A DNA stretch of 64,000 nucleotides, from positions 13,356-77,355 of the forward strand of contig URYK01000010.1 in the NCBI GenBank assembly GCA_900552125.1, read 5' to 3'. The position numbers and the translations under genes are program-made. Numbering within the stretch: position 1 is the stretch's first letter; each line of letters starts with the position of its first letter. Of the stretch, positions 33,637-44,500 are shown one piece after another. The DNA is from an uncultured Solobacterium sp. (lineage in GTDB: Bacteria > Bacillota_I > Bacilli_A > Erysipelotrichales > Erysipelotrichaceae). The notes under the pieces were generated by a model. The model was not told the DNA's origin and did no database searches. It was given only the letters and a program-made list of their open reading frames with translations.

Positions 33637-35175
33637 ATGTTACGAAAGTTATTATCATTACTTCATAATAAAATTTTCATTGTTACCTTATTGATTCTGA
33701 TACAGCTGTTAGTTTTTTTTACAATAGTATTTAAAGTCAGTGAATATTTTGTTGCTATCTATTTTATACTGATTGCGCTAAGTTTTGGTATTAGTATTTA
33801 TATTATCAATAAAAATGATAATCCAACTTATAAATTGACATGGGTATTGTTAATTATGACCGTACCGGTATTTGGCGGTCTGATTTACATATTATTTGGT
33901 GGACAGAAAGTTCCTAAAGAGCTTCGTAAACGTGATATGGAAGCGGAAGAAATCTATCAAGAAGTATTATGGCAGAATGCTAAAATCATGGAAGAGCTAG
34001 AGGAACAGGATCCGGTTGCATATAAACAGGCAAATTATTTGTGGAAAAATGCTATGTATCCAATTTATAATCATACGGAAACTTCATTCTTTCCAATTGG
34101 AGAAGATAAGTTTAAGGCTATGGTTGAGGAGCTTAAGAAAGCAGAAAAATTTATCTTCCTGGAATACTTTATCATTGCGCCAGGTATTATGTGGGATACA
34201 ATTTTAGATATTTTAATTCAGAAGGTAAAAGAAGGTGTTGAAGTACGTGTTTTGTATGATGATGCAGGATGTATTACAACACTTCCACAGGATTATTGTG
34301 CTACTTTACATCGCCTAGGGATCAAAGCTAAGGTATTTAATCCGATTAAGCCACGTCTGGCAATGCAGATGAATAACCGTGATCATCGTAAAATACTAGT
34401 CATTGATGGGAAAGTCGGAATGACTGGAGGAATCAATCTAGCAGACGAATACATTAACAAAAAAGAACGTTTTGGTCATTGGAAAGACTGTTCTGTGATG
34501 TTAAAGGGAGAAGCCGTATGGAATTTAACTTTAATGTTCCTACAGTTCTGGAATTATGATGAGGCAGAAAAAGATAATGTGTTTGATTTTAAATGTGATG
34601 TAAAAGAATTTGAAAATATCTCAAATGATGGATATGTACAGCCTTATAGCGATTCACCCACAGATGAAGAAAATGTTGGAGAATATACACATATCAATAT
34701 GATCAATGCTGCCAATCATTATGTTTATGCTACGACACCTTATCTGGTTATTGATAATGAGATGAAAACAGCATTAGTGTTAGCTGCTAAGAATGGAATT
34801 GATGTTAGAATTCTAGTTCCTCATATTCCAGATAAATGGTATGTTTTTGCGGTTACTAGATCAAATTATCGTGATCTGATTGAAGCTGGTGTAAAGATTT
34901 ATGAATATACACCAGGCTTTGTCCATGGCAAAACATTTGTTGTAGATGATAAAATGGCAGTCGTAGGAACAGTTAATATGGACTATCGTTCCTATTATCT
35001 GCATTACGAATGTGGTGTATGGTTCTATCGCAGTAAGGTAGTCATGGATGTGAAAAAAGATTATTTAGAGACGTTAGAAAAGAGTCATTTAGTAACATTA
35101 GAAGAATGTAAACAAGTACGTTTACCAGTTCGTATCATGCGAGCTATCTTAAATTTATTCTCACCAATGATGTAA
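33637..35175 (+). CDS. cls: Cardiolipin synthase (PLD family)
   Basis: A 512-aa enzyme condensing phosphatidylglycerol to cardiolipin at the membrane. Two N-terminal helices (about 10-58) include the PLDNase_N-like TWVLLIMTVPVFGGLIYILF segment (positions 33838-33900). There are two HKD motifs: RDHRKILVIDG (about residue 249) and VHGKTFVVDDKMAVVGTVN (about 429). Size and layout match bacterial Cls. AGGAAGGTG precedes ATG 33637. A terminator follows. Confidence 0.92.
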   Translation: MLRKLLSLLHNKIFIVTLLILIQLLVFFTIVFKVSEYFVAIYFILIALSFGISIYIINKNDNPTYKLTWVLLIMTVPVFGGLIYILFGGQKVPKELRKRDMEAEEIYQEVLWQNAKIMEELEEQDPVAYKQANYLWKNAMYPIYNHTETSFFPIGEDKFKAMVEELKKAEKFIFLEYFIIAPGIMWDTILDILIQKVKEGVEVRVLYDDAGCITTLPQDYCATLHRLGIKAKVFNPIKPRLAMQMNNRDHRKILVIDGKVGMTGGINLADEYINKKERFGHWKDCSVMLKGEAVWNLTLMFLQFWNYDEAEKDNVFDFKCDVKEFENISNDGYVQPYSDSPTDEENVGEYTHINMINAANHYVYATTPYLVIDNEMKTALVLAAKNGIDVRILVPHIPDKWYVFAVTRSNYRDLIEAGVKIYEYTPGFVHGKTFVVDDKMAVVGTVNMDYRSYYLHYECGVWFYRSKVVMDVKKDYLETLEKSHLVTLEECKQVRLPVRIMRAILNLFSPMM

Positions 35176-35196
35176 TCATCTTTTGAAAAGATAAAC

Positions 35197-35237
35197 AAGA
35201 AGATTTGAATATAACCATAATCAGATCTTCTTTTTTT
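35197..35237 (+). terminator. Terminator after cls
   Basis: AAGAAGAT (35197-35204) pairs ATCTTCTT (35225-35232), followed by T's. Confidence 0.8.
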
Positions 35238-35328
35238 ATATAGGAATAATCAGAAAATAATCATTTCTTTTAGAGTAAAAGTGTTATACTTAAAGTAGAT
35301 ATACGAAAAAATGAAAGGAGCGAGGAAA

Positions 35329-37296
35329 ATGAAATTTAAGAAGTTATTTGAACCTATTGTGATTCGTGATTTAGAGTTAAAAAACAAAGTAGTCATGTCT
35401 GCGATGGGAACACATGAAAGCGGGGCAAGTCCAGATGGGAGAATGGTTACAGATAAGCTAATTGCTTATCATGTTGCTCGTGCTAAAGGCGGCTGTGGAT
35501 TAAACATGGTGGAGGTATCTGCAGTAGATGAGGCTAGTTCCCCTCATGGCTTTTTATCCATTGCGGAGGATAAGTACATTGAAGGCTTTAAAAAGCTGAA
35601 TGATGCAGTTCATGCGGCAGGAGGAAAAACAGCTATTCAATTGTGGCAGGGAGGTCTTGCAGTTGCGAGTGATCCTACAGCTGAAATCCTATTACCAAAT
35701 GATACGCCTTTATCAGCTGAATATACTGTAAAGGCGATTACTTCTGAAAGACTATTATCTGTTATTGAAGCCTTTGGTGAAGCTGCTAGACGTAGTGTAG
35801 AGGCTGGATTTGATGCGATTGAATTTCATTGTGCTCATAATTATTTACCACATTCTATGTTATCAGGCGGTTTAAATCATCGTCAGGATGAATGGGGCGG
35901 AAGTTATGATAATCGTAAAAAATTCCCACTGGAATGTATCAAGGCAATTCGTAGTCATATGCCGGAAGGTATGCCTTTGTTTATGCGTATTGGCTGTCAT
36001 GATGATATGTTAGAAGGTGGACTAACAGTTGAAGAAGTAATTAAGTTCTGTAAAGAGGCAAAAGAATATGGTGTTGATGTATTAAATATTTCAAGAGGAA
36101 ATATTATGACTGCCGCAACAGTGTATGAGGTAGCTCCTGTGGATATTCCACATGGTTTCAATGTAGAAGATGCCGCAAGAATTCGTAAAGAAACAGGTAT
36201 GCTTACAATGCCTTGTGGTCGTATTAATACACCAGAATATGCGGAAGAAATCTTAGAAAAAGATCAGGCGGACTTAATTGTTATGGCTCGTGCTCAGCTT
36301 GCGGATTCTGATTTCTGTAATAAGGCTAAGGCAGGAGATTTATCTTCTATAAAATATTGTCTAGGCTGCAATCAGGGCTGTTATGACTATTTCTGCAAAT
36401 CTTTATATGATCCTTCTATAGAACATATTACATGTATGCGTAATCCAGCTTTATTAGAAGAAGAAACCATGTCTTTGAAGAAAACAGACAAACCTAAAAA
36501 AGTAGTTATTGCGGGTGGAGGAATCGCTGGATTGGAAGCAGCAGATGATTTAATGAGAAGTGGACATACTCCAGTTATCTATGAAGCAAGTAATCATTTA
36601 GGAGGGCAGTTTGCGATTGCCGGTGTAGCACCACGTAAAGATGATTTCAAAAATGCATGTGATCGTGCTATTGAAAGAATTTCCGAACTAAATATTGAGG
36701 TACATGTAAATACTCCTCTTACTGCAGATATTCTTGCGCAAGAGAAACCAGATGCAGTACTTATTGCGATTGGTTCTTCTCCTATTACTCCTCCAATTCC
36801 TGGTATTCATGAAGACTATGTAATTGGTTCTCATGATGTGTTATCAGGAAGTGAAATCGATGCGAAAAAAGCAGTTGTGATTGGCGGAGGTTTAGTAGGC
36901 ATTGAAACAGCAGAGTTTATGGCTCAGAAAGGTATAGAAGTTACAGTTGTGGAAATGCGTGATAACGTTCTTACTGAGTTAGGGCAGCTTCGTCAGATTG
37001 GAACACAATTTGCCCTTGCCAATGAACCAATTACCATTATGACAAAAACTACATGTAATGCGATAAAAGATCATAAAGTAATGGCAGAATCTGAGGGCAA
37101 AGAAATAGAATTAGAAGCTGATTTAGTTGTTGTTGCGGTAGGCTCTAAAACAAATGATTCTAAAGATTTACAGGAAAAATGTAAAGAAATGAATATACCT
37201 TATTATGTAGTTGGGGATGCAGTGAAACCACGTTTGGCTTTAGATGCTATTCATGATGCATATAAAGCAGTGCTTGATATAAATTCAGATAATTAA
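35329..37296 (+). CDS. Old-yellow-enzyme family NADH:flavin oxidoreductase (2,4-dienoyl-CoA / enoate reductase type)
   Basis: A 655-aa two-domain flavoprotein. Residues 1-360 form an FMN TIM barrel (FEPIVIRDLELKNKVVMSAM; HCAHNYLPHSMLSGGLNHR with catalytic residues; VMARAQLADSD). A [4Fe-4S] cluster is bound by CLGCNQGCYDYFC. The second half has two dinucleotide-binding motifs, VVIAGGGIAGLEAA and VVIGGGLVGIETAE. Relatives include 2,4-dienoyl-CoA reductase, 2-enoate reductase and the bile-acid enzymes BaiCD/BaiH; the substrate cannot be fixed from sequence and no bai genes adjoin. ATG 35329 with AAAGGAGCGAGG upstream is chosen over ATG 35311. Confidence 0.88.
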   Translation: MKFKKLFEPIVIRDLELKNKVVMSAMGTHESGASPDGRMVTDKLIAYHVARAKGGCGLNMVEVSAVDEASSPHGFLSIAEDKYIEGFKKLNDAVHAAGGKTAIQLWQGGLAVASDPTAEILLPNDTPLSAEYTVKAITSERLLSVIEAFGEAARRSVEAGFDAIEFHCAHNYLPHSMLSGGLNHRQDEWGGSYDNRKKFPLECIKAIRSHMPEGMPLFMRIGCHDDMLEGGLTVEEVIKFCKEAKEYGVDVLNISRGNIMTAATVYEVAPVDIPHGFNVEDAARIRKETGMLTMPCGRINTPEYAEEILEKDQADLIVMARAQLADSDFCNKAKAGDLSSIKYCLGCNQGCYDYFCKSLYDPSIEHITCMRNPALLEEETMSLKKTDKPKKVVIAGGGIAGLEAADDLMRSGHTPVIYEASNHLGGQFAIAGVAPRKDDFKNACDRAIERISELNIEVHVNTPLTADILAQEKPDAVLIAIGSSPITPPIPGIHEDYVIGSHDVLSGSEIDAKKAVVIGGGLVGIETAEFMAQKGIEVTVVEMRDNVLTELGQLRQIGTQFALANEPITIMTKTTCNAIKDHKVMAESEGKEIELEADLVVVAVGSKTNDSKDLQEKCKEMNIPYYVVGDAVKPRLALDAIHDAYKAVLDINSDN

Positions 37297-37307
37297 AATA
37301 GAATATG

Positions 37308-37389
37308 AAAATAAGGAATTTCAAAATTTACTGTATTTATCAGAAATGAAGAAATTCCTTTTTATATTTGTCCTGAAGTTAGAAAGAAT
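37308..37389 (+). repeat. 82-bp direct repeat, copy 1 (contains terminator hairpin)
   Basis: Identical at 79 of 82 positions to 39165-39246, by direct comparison. It contains the stem AAGGAATTTC/GAAATTCCTT followed by T5, so it works as a terminator for the flavoprotein gene. Confidence 0.92.
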
Positions 37390-37477
37390 ACAAAAACAAT
37401 GGTACCATCTTCTTTATTTAAATTTCAGCGCCATAAATATGCTATAATGATAATACTAACCGGAAAGGGTGGAATTT

Positions 37478-39157
37478 ATGAAACAAATCATGACTGGTAC
37501 TGAAAATTTCAAAGAAATTATTGATCATAACTATTATTATGTGGACAAGACAAAGCTGATTGAAGACATAATAACAGAAAAAGTCGTTTTATATACTCGG
37601 CCTAGACGATTTGGTAAGACATTGAATATGTCGATGCTATATTATTTCTTTTCCAATAAGGAAAAAGATAATAAATATTTATTTGATGGTTTAGCTATTT
37701 CTTTCAATTCAGAAATTATGAAACATCAAAATCAGTATCCTGTTATTTCTATCACTTTAAAGGATATGAAAAAGCAGAACATAGAAGATGCATATGAATA
37801 TTTTAATGACATAATCAAAAAAATCATTGTGAAACATTACGAATTATATTCTTCTCCTTATATTGTAGAATCTATAAAAGAAGAATTAAAAAGATTAGAA
37901 AATAAAAATTCTTCACAAAATGAATTAGAAAATGCTTTACTTTTGATTGCTGAATGTTTATATCAGCATTATGGAAACAAGGTTATTATTTTGATTGATG
38001 AATATGATGTTCCTCTACAATCTGCTTATTTAGAAGGATATTATGATGAAATGGTAAACTTTCTACGCAATGTATTTAGTTCTGCCTTAAAGACAAATGA
38101 TGCCCTAGAAAAAGGTATCATGACAGGCTGTTTAAGAATTGCCAAGGAAAGTATCTTTACTGGACTGAATAATTTTTCTGTACGCTCTATCTTAGATTAT
38201 GAAGCAGGTGACTGTTTTGGTTTTACACAAAGTGAAATCGATGAATTATTAGAATATTATGATATAAAAGAAAAAAGAGAAATAATAAAAGACTGGTATG
38301 ATGGTTATTTGTTTGGCAACACGGAAATCTATAATCCATGGAGTACATTAAACTATGTTCAAAAGGTGTTAAATCGTAAAGACTTTTCCCCTGTCAGCTT
38401 TTGGGCTAACACAAGCGGTAATGATATTATCAAACAATATATTGAGCATTCTGATGAAACCACAAAAGAAGAATTCCAGCAATTATTAAATGGTAAAAGT
38501 ATCATTAAAAGAATTAAACCCGAATTGACTTATCGAGAGATGGATTTTGATCGCAATCCTACAATGAAAGATGATGTTTATAGTTTTCTTCTCTTCACAG
38601 GTTATTTAAAGGTTGAAAAACAGCTTCTTATAGAAGGTGATAATGCAGTATCCAATACGTATTATCTTGTAATTCCAAATCAGGAAATTAAAGAAATCTA
38701 TACCAATATCTTTGGTGAATGGTTTACCGTTTTCCAAAATGAAAGACGTAGTGACTTTATTAATAGCTTATTAGCTGAAGATACTGATAATGCTTTAGAA
38801 ATATTATCTGATGTATTAGAGGCAAGCATTAGTTACTATGATAATTATGAAAGTTTTTACCATGGCTTTCTTATAGGTTTTCTACAAGGTTCAGAATACA
38901 TGATACAATCCAATAAAGAAAGCGGAGATGGAAGATTTGATATTGCTTTAGTTCCAAGAAGAAGAACAAGAACTTGTATCATATTAGAATGTAAACATAG
39001 TCTATCAAATGAACAGCTTGTATCAGATAGTCAAAATGCCGCAAAACAAATTAATGAAAAAAATTATAAAAGTTTCTTTATAAAACAGGGCTATCGCAAA
39101 ACGATAGGATATGGCATATCCTTTTATAAGAAACAATGTTATATCACAAAAGCATAA
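37478..39157 (+). CDS. AAA-ATPase-like / PD-(D/E)XK nuclease protein
   Basis: A 559-aa protein of the AAA-ATPase_like plus PDDEXK (DUF1703-type) family. The N-terminus is KQIMTGTENFKEIID, then VDKTKLIEDII. The Walker-A-like loop is RPRRFGKTLNMSML (modified, no GxxGxGK) and Walker B is VIILIDEYDVPL. SFWANTSGND follows. The C-terminal nuclease has GRFDIALVP and CIILECKHS (D...ExK). These genes are abundant, multicopy and of unknown function in gut anaerobes. ATG 37478 with AAAGGGTGG is chosen over GTG 37469. Near-identical 82-bp repeats flank it. Confidence 0.85.
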   Translation: MKQIMTGTENFKEIIDHNYYYVDKTKLIEDIITEKVVLYTRPRRFGKTLNMSMLYYFFSNKEKDNKYLFDGLAISFNSEIMKHQNQYPVISITLKDMKKQNIEDAYEYFNDIIKKIIVKHYELYSSPYIVESIKEELKRLENKNSSQNELENALLLIAECLYQHYGNKVIILIDEYDVPLQSAYLEGYYDEMVNFLRNVFSSALKTNDALEKGIMTGCLRIAKESIFTGLNNFSVRSILDYEAGDCFGFTQSEIDELLEYYDIKEKREIIKDWYDGYLFGNTEIYNPWSTLNYVQKVLNRKDFSPVSFWANTSGNDIIKQYIEHSDETTKEEFQQLLNGKSIIKRIKPELTYREMDFDRNPTMKDDVYSFLLFTGYLKVEKQLLIEGDNAVSNTYYLVIPNQEIKEIYTNIFGEWFTVFQNERRSDFINSLLAEDTDNALEILSDVLEASISYYDNYESFYHGFLIGFLQGSEYMIQSNKESGDGRFDIALVPRRRTRTCIILECKHSLSNEQLVSDSQNAAKQINEKNYKSFFIKQGYRKTIGYGISFYKKQCYITKA

Positions 39158-39164
39158 AGACAAC

Positions 39165-39246
39165 AAAATAAGGAATTTCAAAAATTACTGTATTTATCAG
39201 AAATGAAGAAATTCCTTTTTATATTTGTCCTAAAGTTTGAAAGAAT
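39165..39246 (+). repeat. 82-bp direct repeat, copy 2 (contains terminator hairpin)
   Basis: Second copy of 37308-37389, 8 nt after the AAA/nuclease stop. The stem AAGGAATTTC/GAAATTCCTT with T's again provides a terminator. Confidence 0.92.
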
Positions 39247-39375
39247 GTCAATTCATAAGTGTACCTTTTTGGCTCTTTAAGCGTTAATAATAAATAGAAA
39301 TAACATATTATCATATCTCATGATTTATGAGTAAAATGTCGAATTATGGGAGAAATCATCATATTTATCTAACAA

Positions 39376-39391
39376 AAGAAAACGCTTGCAT
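39376..39391 (+). promoter_or_regulatory. cre-like catabolite site upstream of the hexosaminidase
   Basis: AAGAAAACGCTTGCAT matches WTGNAANCGNWNNCAW at all defined positions but one. It lies 79 nt before the TTG start, suggesting CcpA control. The rest of 39247-39469 is AT-rich, with no gene seen. Confidence 0.5.
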
Positions 39392-39469
39392 AAGTATAGA
39401 TTATATGGAATAATATAACGCATACGCTGAGCATATATTTTTAAATATATGTGGGGGAAGGAGAAAAAA

Positions 39470-41515
39470 TTGAAAAAAATAGTAAAACCGATTATGATTT
39501 CGTTAGTTGTGGCTTCTATCGCAATTACATGTGTTCCTTTGAATGATATATTCATTCATGCGGAGTCAAAGGAGAATTTTGCGTTAAACAAAGAGGGTTT
39601 CGCAAGCTTTGAAGATGTGGAAAATGGTTTTCAGGCAGAAAAAGCACTAGATGGCAAAGAAGGCAATGATTCTAGATGGGCTGCTAAAGAAGGCGAATCC
39701 AGTGCATGGCTATGCGTTGACTTAGCAGGTGAAAAGACTTTTGATGAGTTTCGTATCCTGCAGGAAAATGAAAGTCAGAGAATCGGTAAGTTTTTGATTG
39801 AGGGTTCCCATGATGGAAGTACATTTGAGAGTATATATCAATCAGAGGATAAATCACTAACAAATGGTTATGAAGCAGATCTTAGGGTAAAGCTGGAATC
39901 TAATGTTACCTATCGTTATGTACGTATTCATATTCAAAGCTTGATTAAAGAGGCTTATCCAAGTATTTCGCTACGTGAATTTGAAGTTTTAGGTACAACA
40001 GCAGAAGTTAATACCCCGGTTAATGAGAATTTAGCTTTACATAAAAGTGTAACAACATCTGTGGAATATGCGACTATGCCAGGTAGTAATTTATGCGATG
40101 ATGATGAAAAATCCAGATGGTCCAGTGAACAGAAACCTATTCAATGGGCATATGTGGATTTACAGGAATCCTATAACTTTAATACTTTTTCAATGATTTG
40201 GGAAGATAAAAATAATTATGCTTCTGCATATAACATTTATGTATCAGATGATGTAAATAAATGGGGAGATCCTGTTATTAAAAGAACAGGGAATACATCT
40301 TCTACAAGCACAGAAATATTAGAAGACAGTGTTAAGGGGCGTTATGTTAAATTAGAAGTTATCACACAGACAGGCTATCCTAGTGTATCTTGTCGTGATT
40401 TTAAAGTGATGTTATCGGACAGTCAAATTTCTCCGCAAGATCCCATGGAAAATGTTGCGCTCAACATGATGGCTGCATCAGATTCAAATGAAACTAAGGA
40501 ATTAAATGCATTAAAGGCAGTTGATGGAGATAAAACAACTAGAAATTCTAGATGGGCTAGTGGCCTAGGTAGTGGACAACATTGGTTATCTATTGACTTA
40601 GGAGAAAAACGTAATATAAAAACGGTTTATTTATATTGGGAAACAAGAAAAGCTATGGATTATGAAATTCAATTATCGGATACAGGTGCAGAGGGCAGCT
40701 GGTATACGGTAAAGCATATAAAAAATCAGCCACTTCAGAAGAATGATAAAATTGTTTTGGATAAAGCAGAAACGGCTCAATATATTCGTTTATATGTAAA
40801 TAGCTTTACAGCGGATGATCCAGATACTGCTAATTCGTGGAATAATGTTTCCGTATATGAAATGGAAGTATATGGCGGTGAACCAAGTGAAAGTGTGTCG
40901 GATATCTTAAATCAGATCAAGATTGAAGAACCACAGTTAGGTGATAAAAAATTAAAACTAAAACTTCCACAAAATGCTGATTATGAAGTGACTTACAATG
41001 GAACTGATTATGAACAAGTAGTCGATGAAAATTTAAATATCTATGAACCTATTGTGGATACTGTAGTAAACATTTCGTTTAAAATAATAAATAAAAAGAC
41101 AAAAGAGTATGAGTTTAAAGAAATCGGCTTAACAATTCCAGGTACGTATAAACAGGAAGAAAAGGATAATGCGGCTCCTTTGATTCTACCGGAATTAAGA
41201 GAATGGAAAGGTCTTAGCGGCAGTTTTACTTTAACATCATCTTCTCGCATTGTTTATGATCAAAGTGAGCTAAAAAAAGTCGCAGAAGCGATGGCAGAGG
41301 ATTATCTTGATCTTACAGGAAATAGTATGGAGATTGTACAAGGAAGTCCTAAAGCGAATGATATTTACTTTACATTGACAAAAGATGCATCAAAGGGGTT
41401 AATGAAAGAAGGATATTTATTGGATATCAATGATCAGGTAACTGTCAGTGCACAAACAACAACAGGTGCATACTGGGGGACAAGATCGATTCTTCAGGCT
41501 CTTAAAAAAAAATGA
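39470..41515 (+). CDS. Hexosaminidase, N-terminal part (signal peptide, three F5/8C, GH20b); ends at frameshift
   Basis: This is the first half of a split GH20 enzyme. TTG 39470 follows GGGGGAAGGAG and opens a signal peptide (about 1-33). Three F5/8 type C domains lie at about 35-182, 184-320 and 326-475. A GH20b-like domain (LILPELREWKGLSGSFTLTS, then YWGTRSILQAL) leads into the catalytic barrel. The frame stops at TGA 41513-41515 directly after nine A's. With eight A's it reads ALKKNDFKTLPKGIARDYPL straight into the next frame, giving 1790 aa in total. Whether the break is real, slippage-corrected or a sequencing error is unresolved. Confidence 0.85.
   Translation: MKKIVKPIMISLVVASIAITCVPLNDIFIHAESKENFALNKEGFASFEDVENGFQAEKALDGKEGNDSRWAAKEGESSAWLCVDLAGEKTFDEFRILQENESQRIGKFLIEGSHDGSTFESIYQSEDKSLTNGYEADLRVKLESNVTYRYVRIHIQSLIKEAYPSISLREFEVLGTTAEVNTPVNENLALHKSVTTSVEYATMPGSNLCDDDEKSRWSSEQKPIQWAYVDLQESYNFNTFSMIWEDKNNYASAYNIYVSDDVNKWGDPVIKRTGNTSSTSTEILEDSVKGRYVKLEVITQTGYPSVSCRDFKVMLSDSQISPQDPMENVALNMMAASDSNETKELNALKAVDGDKTTRNSRWASGLGSGQHWLSIDLGEKRNIKTVYLYWETRKAMDYEIQLSDTGAEGSWYTVKHIKNQPLQKNDKIVLDKAETAQYIRLYVNSFTADDPDTANSWNNVSVYEMEVYGGEPSESVSDILNQIKIEEPQLGDKKLKLKLPQNADYEVTYNGTDYEQVVDENLNIYEPIVDTVVNISFKIINKKTKEYEFKEIGLTIPGTYKQEEKDNAAPLILPELREWKGLSGSFTLTSSSRIVYDQSELKKVAEAMAEDYLDLTGNSMEIVQGSPKANDIYFTLTKDASKGLMKEGYLLDINDQVTVSAQTTTGAYWGTRSILQALKKK
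41504..41512 (+). other. A9 slippery tract at the hexosaminidase frameshift
   Basis: CTT is followed by nine A's and TGA. Deleting one A fuses the two halves of the GH20 gene exactly in frame. A tracts of this length are prone to polymerase slippage in transcription and replication. Confidence 0.85.
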
Positions 41516-44500
41516 TTTTAAAACGCTACCTAAAGGTATCGCAAGGGATTATCCATTGTATGAAATAAGAGGTTTTATCTTAGATGTAGGACGTAAAACA
41601 TTTACGATGGATTATCTTCAGCAGTTAGTAAAAGAAATGTCTTGGTATAAGATGAATGATTTTCAAATTCATTTAAATGATAACTTAATTCCATTAGAAT
41701 ATTATTCTCAAAAAGGAGAAGATGTATTTCAGGCATATTCCGCATTTCGTCTGGAATCCACAATAAAAGAAGGTGGAAATAATGGATTAAATAAACAGGA
41801 TCTGACAAGTACAGACATGTTTTATTCAAAAAATGAATTTCGTGATTTGATTAAAGAGTCTCGGACATTGGGAGTTAATATTGTCCCTGAAATCGATACT
41901 CCGGCACATTCACTAGCCCTAACAAAAGTTCGTCCTGATTTACGTTTAGGAGAATATGGACGTGAAAATGATCATTTAAATCTAATCAGCAAATACAGCG
42001 AAAGCTTATCTTTTGTACAGTCTATCTTCTCTGAATATATGACAGAAGAAAATCCTGTTTTTGATGAAGAAACAATTGTTCATATAGGTGCAGATGAATA
42101 TCATGCTTCTAGTGAAAGCTATCGCAGATTTGTGAATGACATGTTAGATTATGTAGAAGATACAGGACGTAAAGCAAGAGTTTGGGGAAGCTTTACACAG
42201 GCAATCAAGGGAGAAGAGATTGAAGCAGAAGGTGTAGAAATCAATCTTTGGAACTTTGGTTATGCTAATATGGATCAGATGTATGAGAATGGATTTGATT
42301 TAATTAACTGTAATGATGGGAATTACTATATTGTCCCTAATGCAGGATATTATTATGATTATTTAAGTGACAGTACAATGTATAATCTAGATATCAATAC
42401 TATCGGTGGTGTAACAATACCGGCAGGTGATGATCAGATGAAGGGGGGAGCCTTTGCGGTATGGAATGACATGACCGATTATTTAGACAATGGTGTCAGT
42501 GAATATGATGTTTATGATCGTATTGAAAGAGGTCTTCCTTTATTTGCGGCTAAACTATGGGGAAAAGGTAGTATGAATCTTCAACAGGCTAAACAGACAT
42601 CCGATGATTTAGGAGATGCGCCTAGAACTAATTTTGGATATGAAATCACAAGTGAGGAAGATGCTATTTTAAATCTTTCTATGGATAATCTAAAGGACTC
42701 TTCTAGTAATCATCATGCGATTACCTTAGGTAAGAATGCAGAAATAGAACAAGTAGACTTTAAAAATGCATTAAAGCTGAATGGTAAAGAAAGTTATATT
42801 AAAACTGATCTTGATACAGCCGGATTAGGTAATGATTTACGTATAAAAGTAAAACGTACATCTAATTCTTTAGATGAACAGATTTTATTAGAAAGCTCCT
42901 ATGGGAGTATGAAAGCAGTACAAAAAGATACAGGTAAAGTAGGCTTCTCAAGAGAACTCTTTGACTATTCATTTAACTATACTTTACCTATAAATGAATG
43001 GGTTGAGTTGGAATTTAAGAATCAGCAGAACAAGATGGAATTATATGTAAATGGGAAATTAGTAGATGTTTTAGGTGATGATGAAAAAATAGAAGGACGT
43101 AAAATGTTAGCAACTGGCATGTTTCCGCTTTCTAGGATTGGAAGCATGACAAATGCATTTATTGGATATGTCGATGATGTACGAATTGGGAAAAACGATA
43201 GTTTTGTTACTACGATGCAGCTTGATCATGCAATATGGAATGCAGAAGCAGTATTGTCTACACAGGGTAATGTAAGCTTAAGCACTACGATAAAAGAGGC
43301 TAAAAAACTATTATCATCTTATCAGCCAGATCAGGCTAAGATATCACAATATACGAAGGATATTGAAGATGCATTAACTATGATGAAGTATCAGAAAGCT
43401 GACTATACAAGAATAGATGCTTATATATCGCTAACTAAAACTCTTGATCAATTCACCAAAGGCAGTGTACAGCAGCTTAATCAAGCGCTAGATAACGTTC
43501 GATATAAGCTGCCTTATAAGCTTCAAACAACCGTAGATTCTTATGAAAGTGCAATTGTTAGTGCATTAGATAGATTAACATTGACAAAGGAAATTGATCA
43601 AAACTTTATTGATCAATCAAAATTAAGTGCTAGTGCTTCCAGTTATCAAAAAGATGGTTCAGATCCTAAAAATGTATTAGATGGATCTACATCTACAATG
43701 TGGCATACAGCTTGGAGTAATACTACTATGCCGCATTGGATCAATCTGGAAAATAAAGAAAGTATGGAAGTGAAAGGAGTTGTCTATGTACCTCGTCAAA
43801 CAGGTGTAAATGGTAATCTGACAAAATATCGTATTGAAGTAAGTGATAATGGCAGTGATTATCAGACTGTTGCGGAAGGTACATTAAAGAATGATACTGA
43901 AACAAAAACAATTTCATTTGATCCTGTGAAAACAAAGCATGTGCGAATTGTTTATGTAGGAGCGGTAAATAATAATGGTTCTGCATCAGAAATTCAGCTT
44001 ATACAAGCAAATGTCAAAGCGGATATTAATGGCTTAAATGAAATGATCAATCATGCGAAAGCATTGAAAGATTATGGATTTACACAACAGACATGGAATG
44101 CTTTACAGAACGTTATCACAAAAGCTGAGAGTCTTTTAGAGAGTGAAGATGCAAATGCAGTAATTGAAATGAAGCAGGAACTTGCTTATAGTATCGTAAG
44201 TCTACGCTTAACTGCTAAAGTGGAAGCAGTAGATAAATCAGTATTAGAAATGATTATCAAAGAAGCAGAATCAAAAAATAAGGAAATGTATACAGAGGAA
44301 AGCTGGATCGTATTTGAAACAACGCTGAAAGAAGCACATGTAGTTTTCTTAGATGATAAAGCAGTTCAAGAAGAAGTAGATAAGGCAGCTACAGAATTAA
44401 CTAATAGCATCCAGGCATTAGTAGAAAACATCGTAGAAGATGTTGTACAAAAAGATAAGCTGTATGAAGCCTTAGAGAAATATGCAGGATATATTAGTAC

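Noticed and set aside
35329..37296. Assignment of the flavoprotein as BaiCD or BaiH of bile acid 7-dehydroxylation
   Set aside because: The family is right, but no other bai genes are nearby and the same architecture serves many enoate and dienoyl-CoA reductases.
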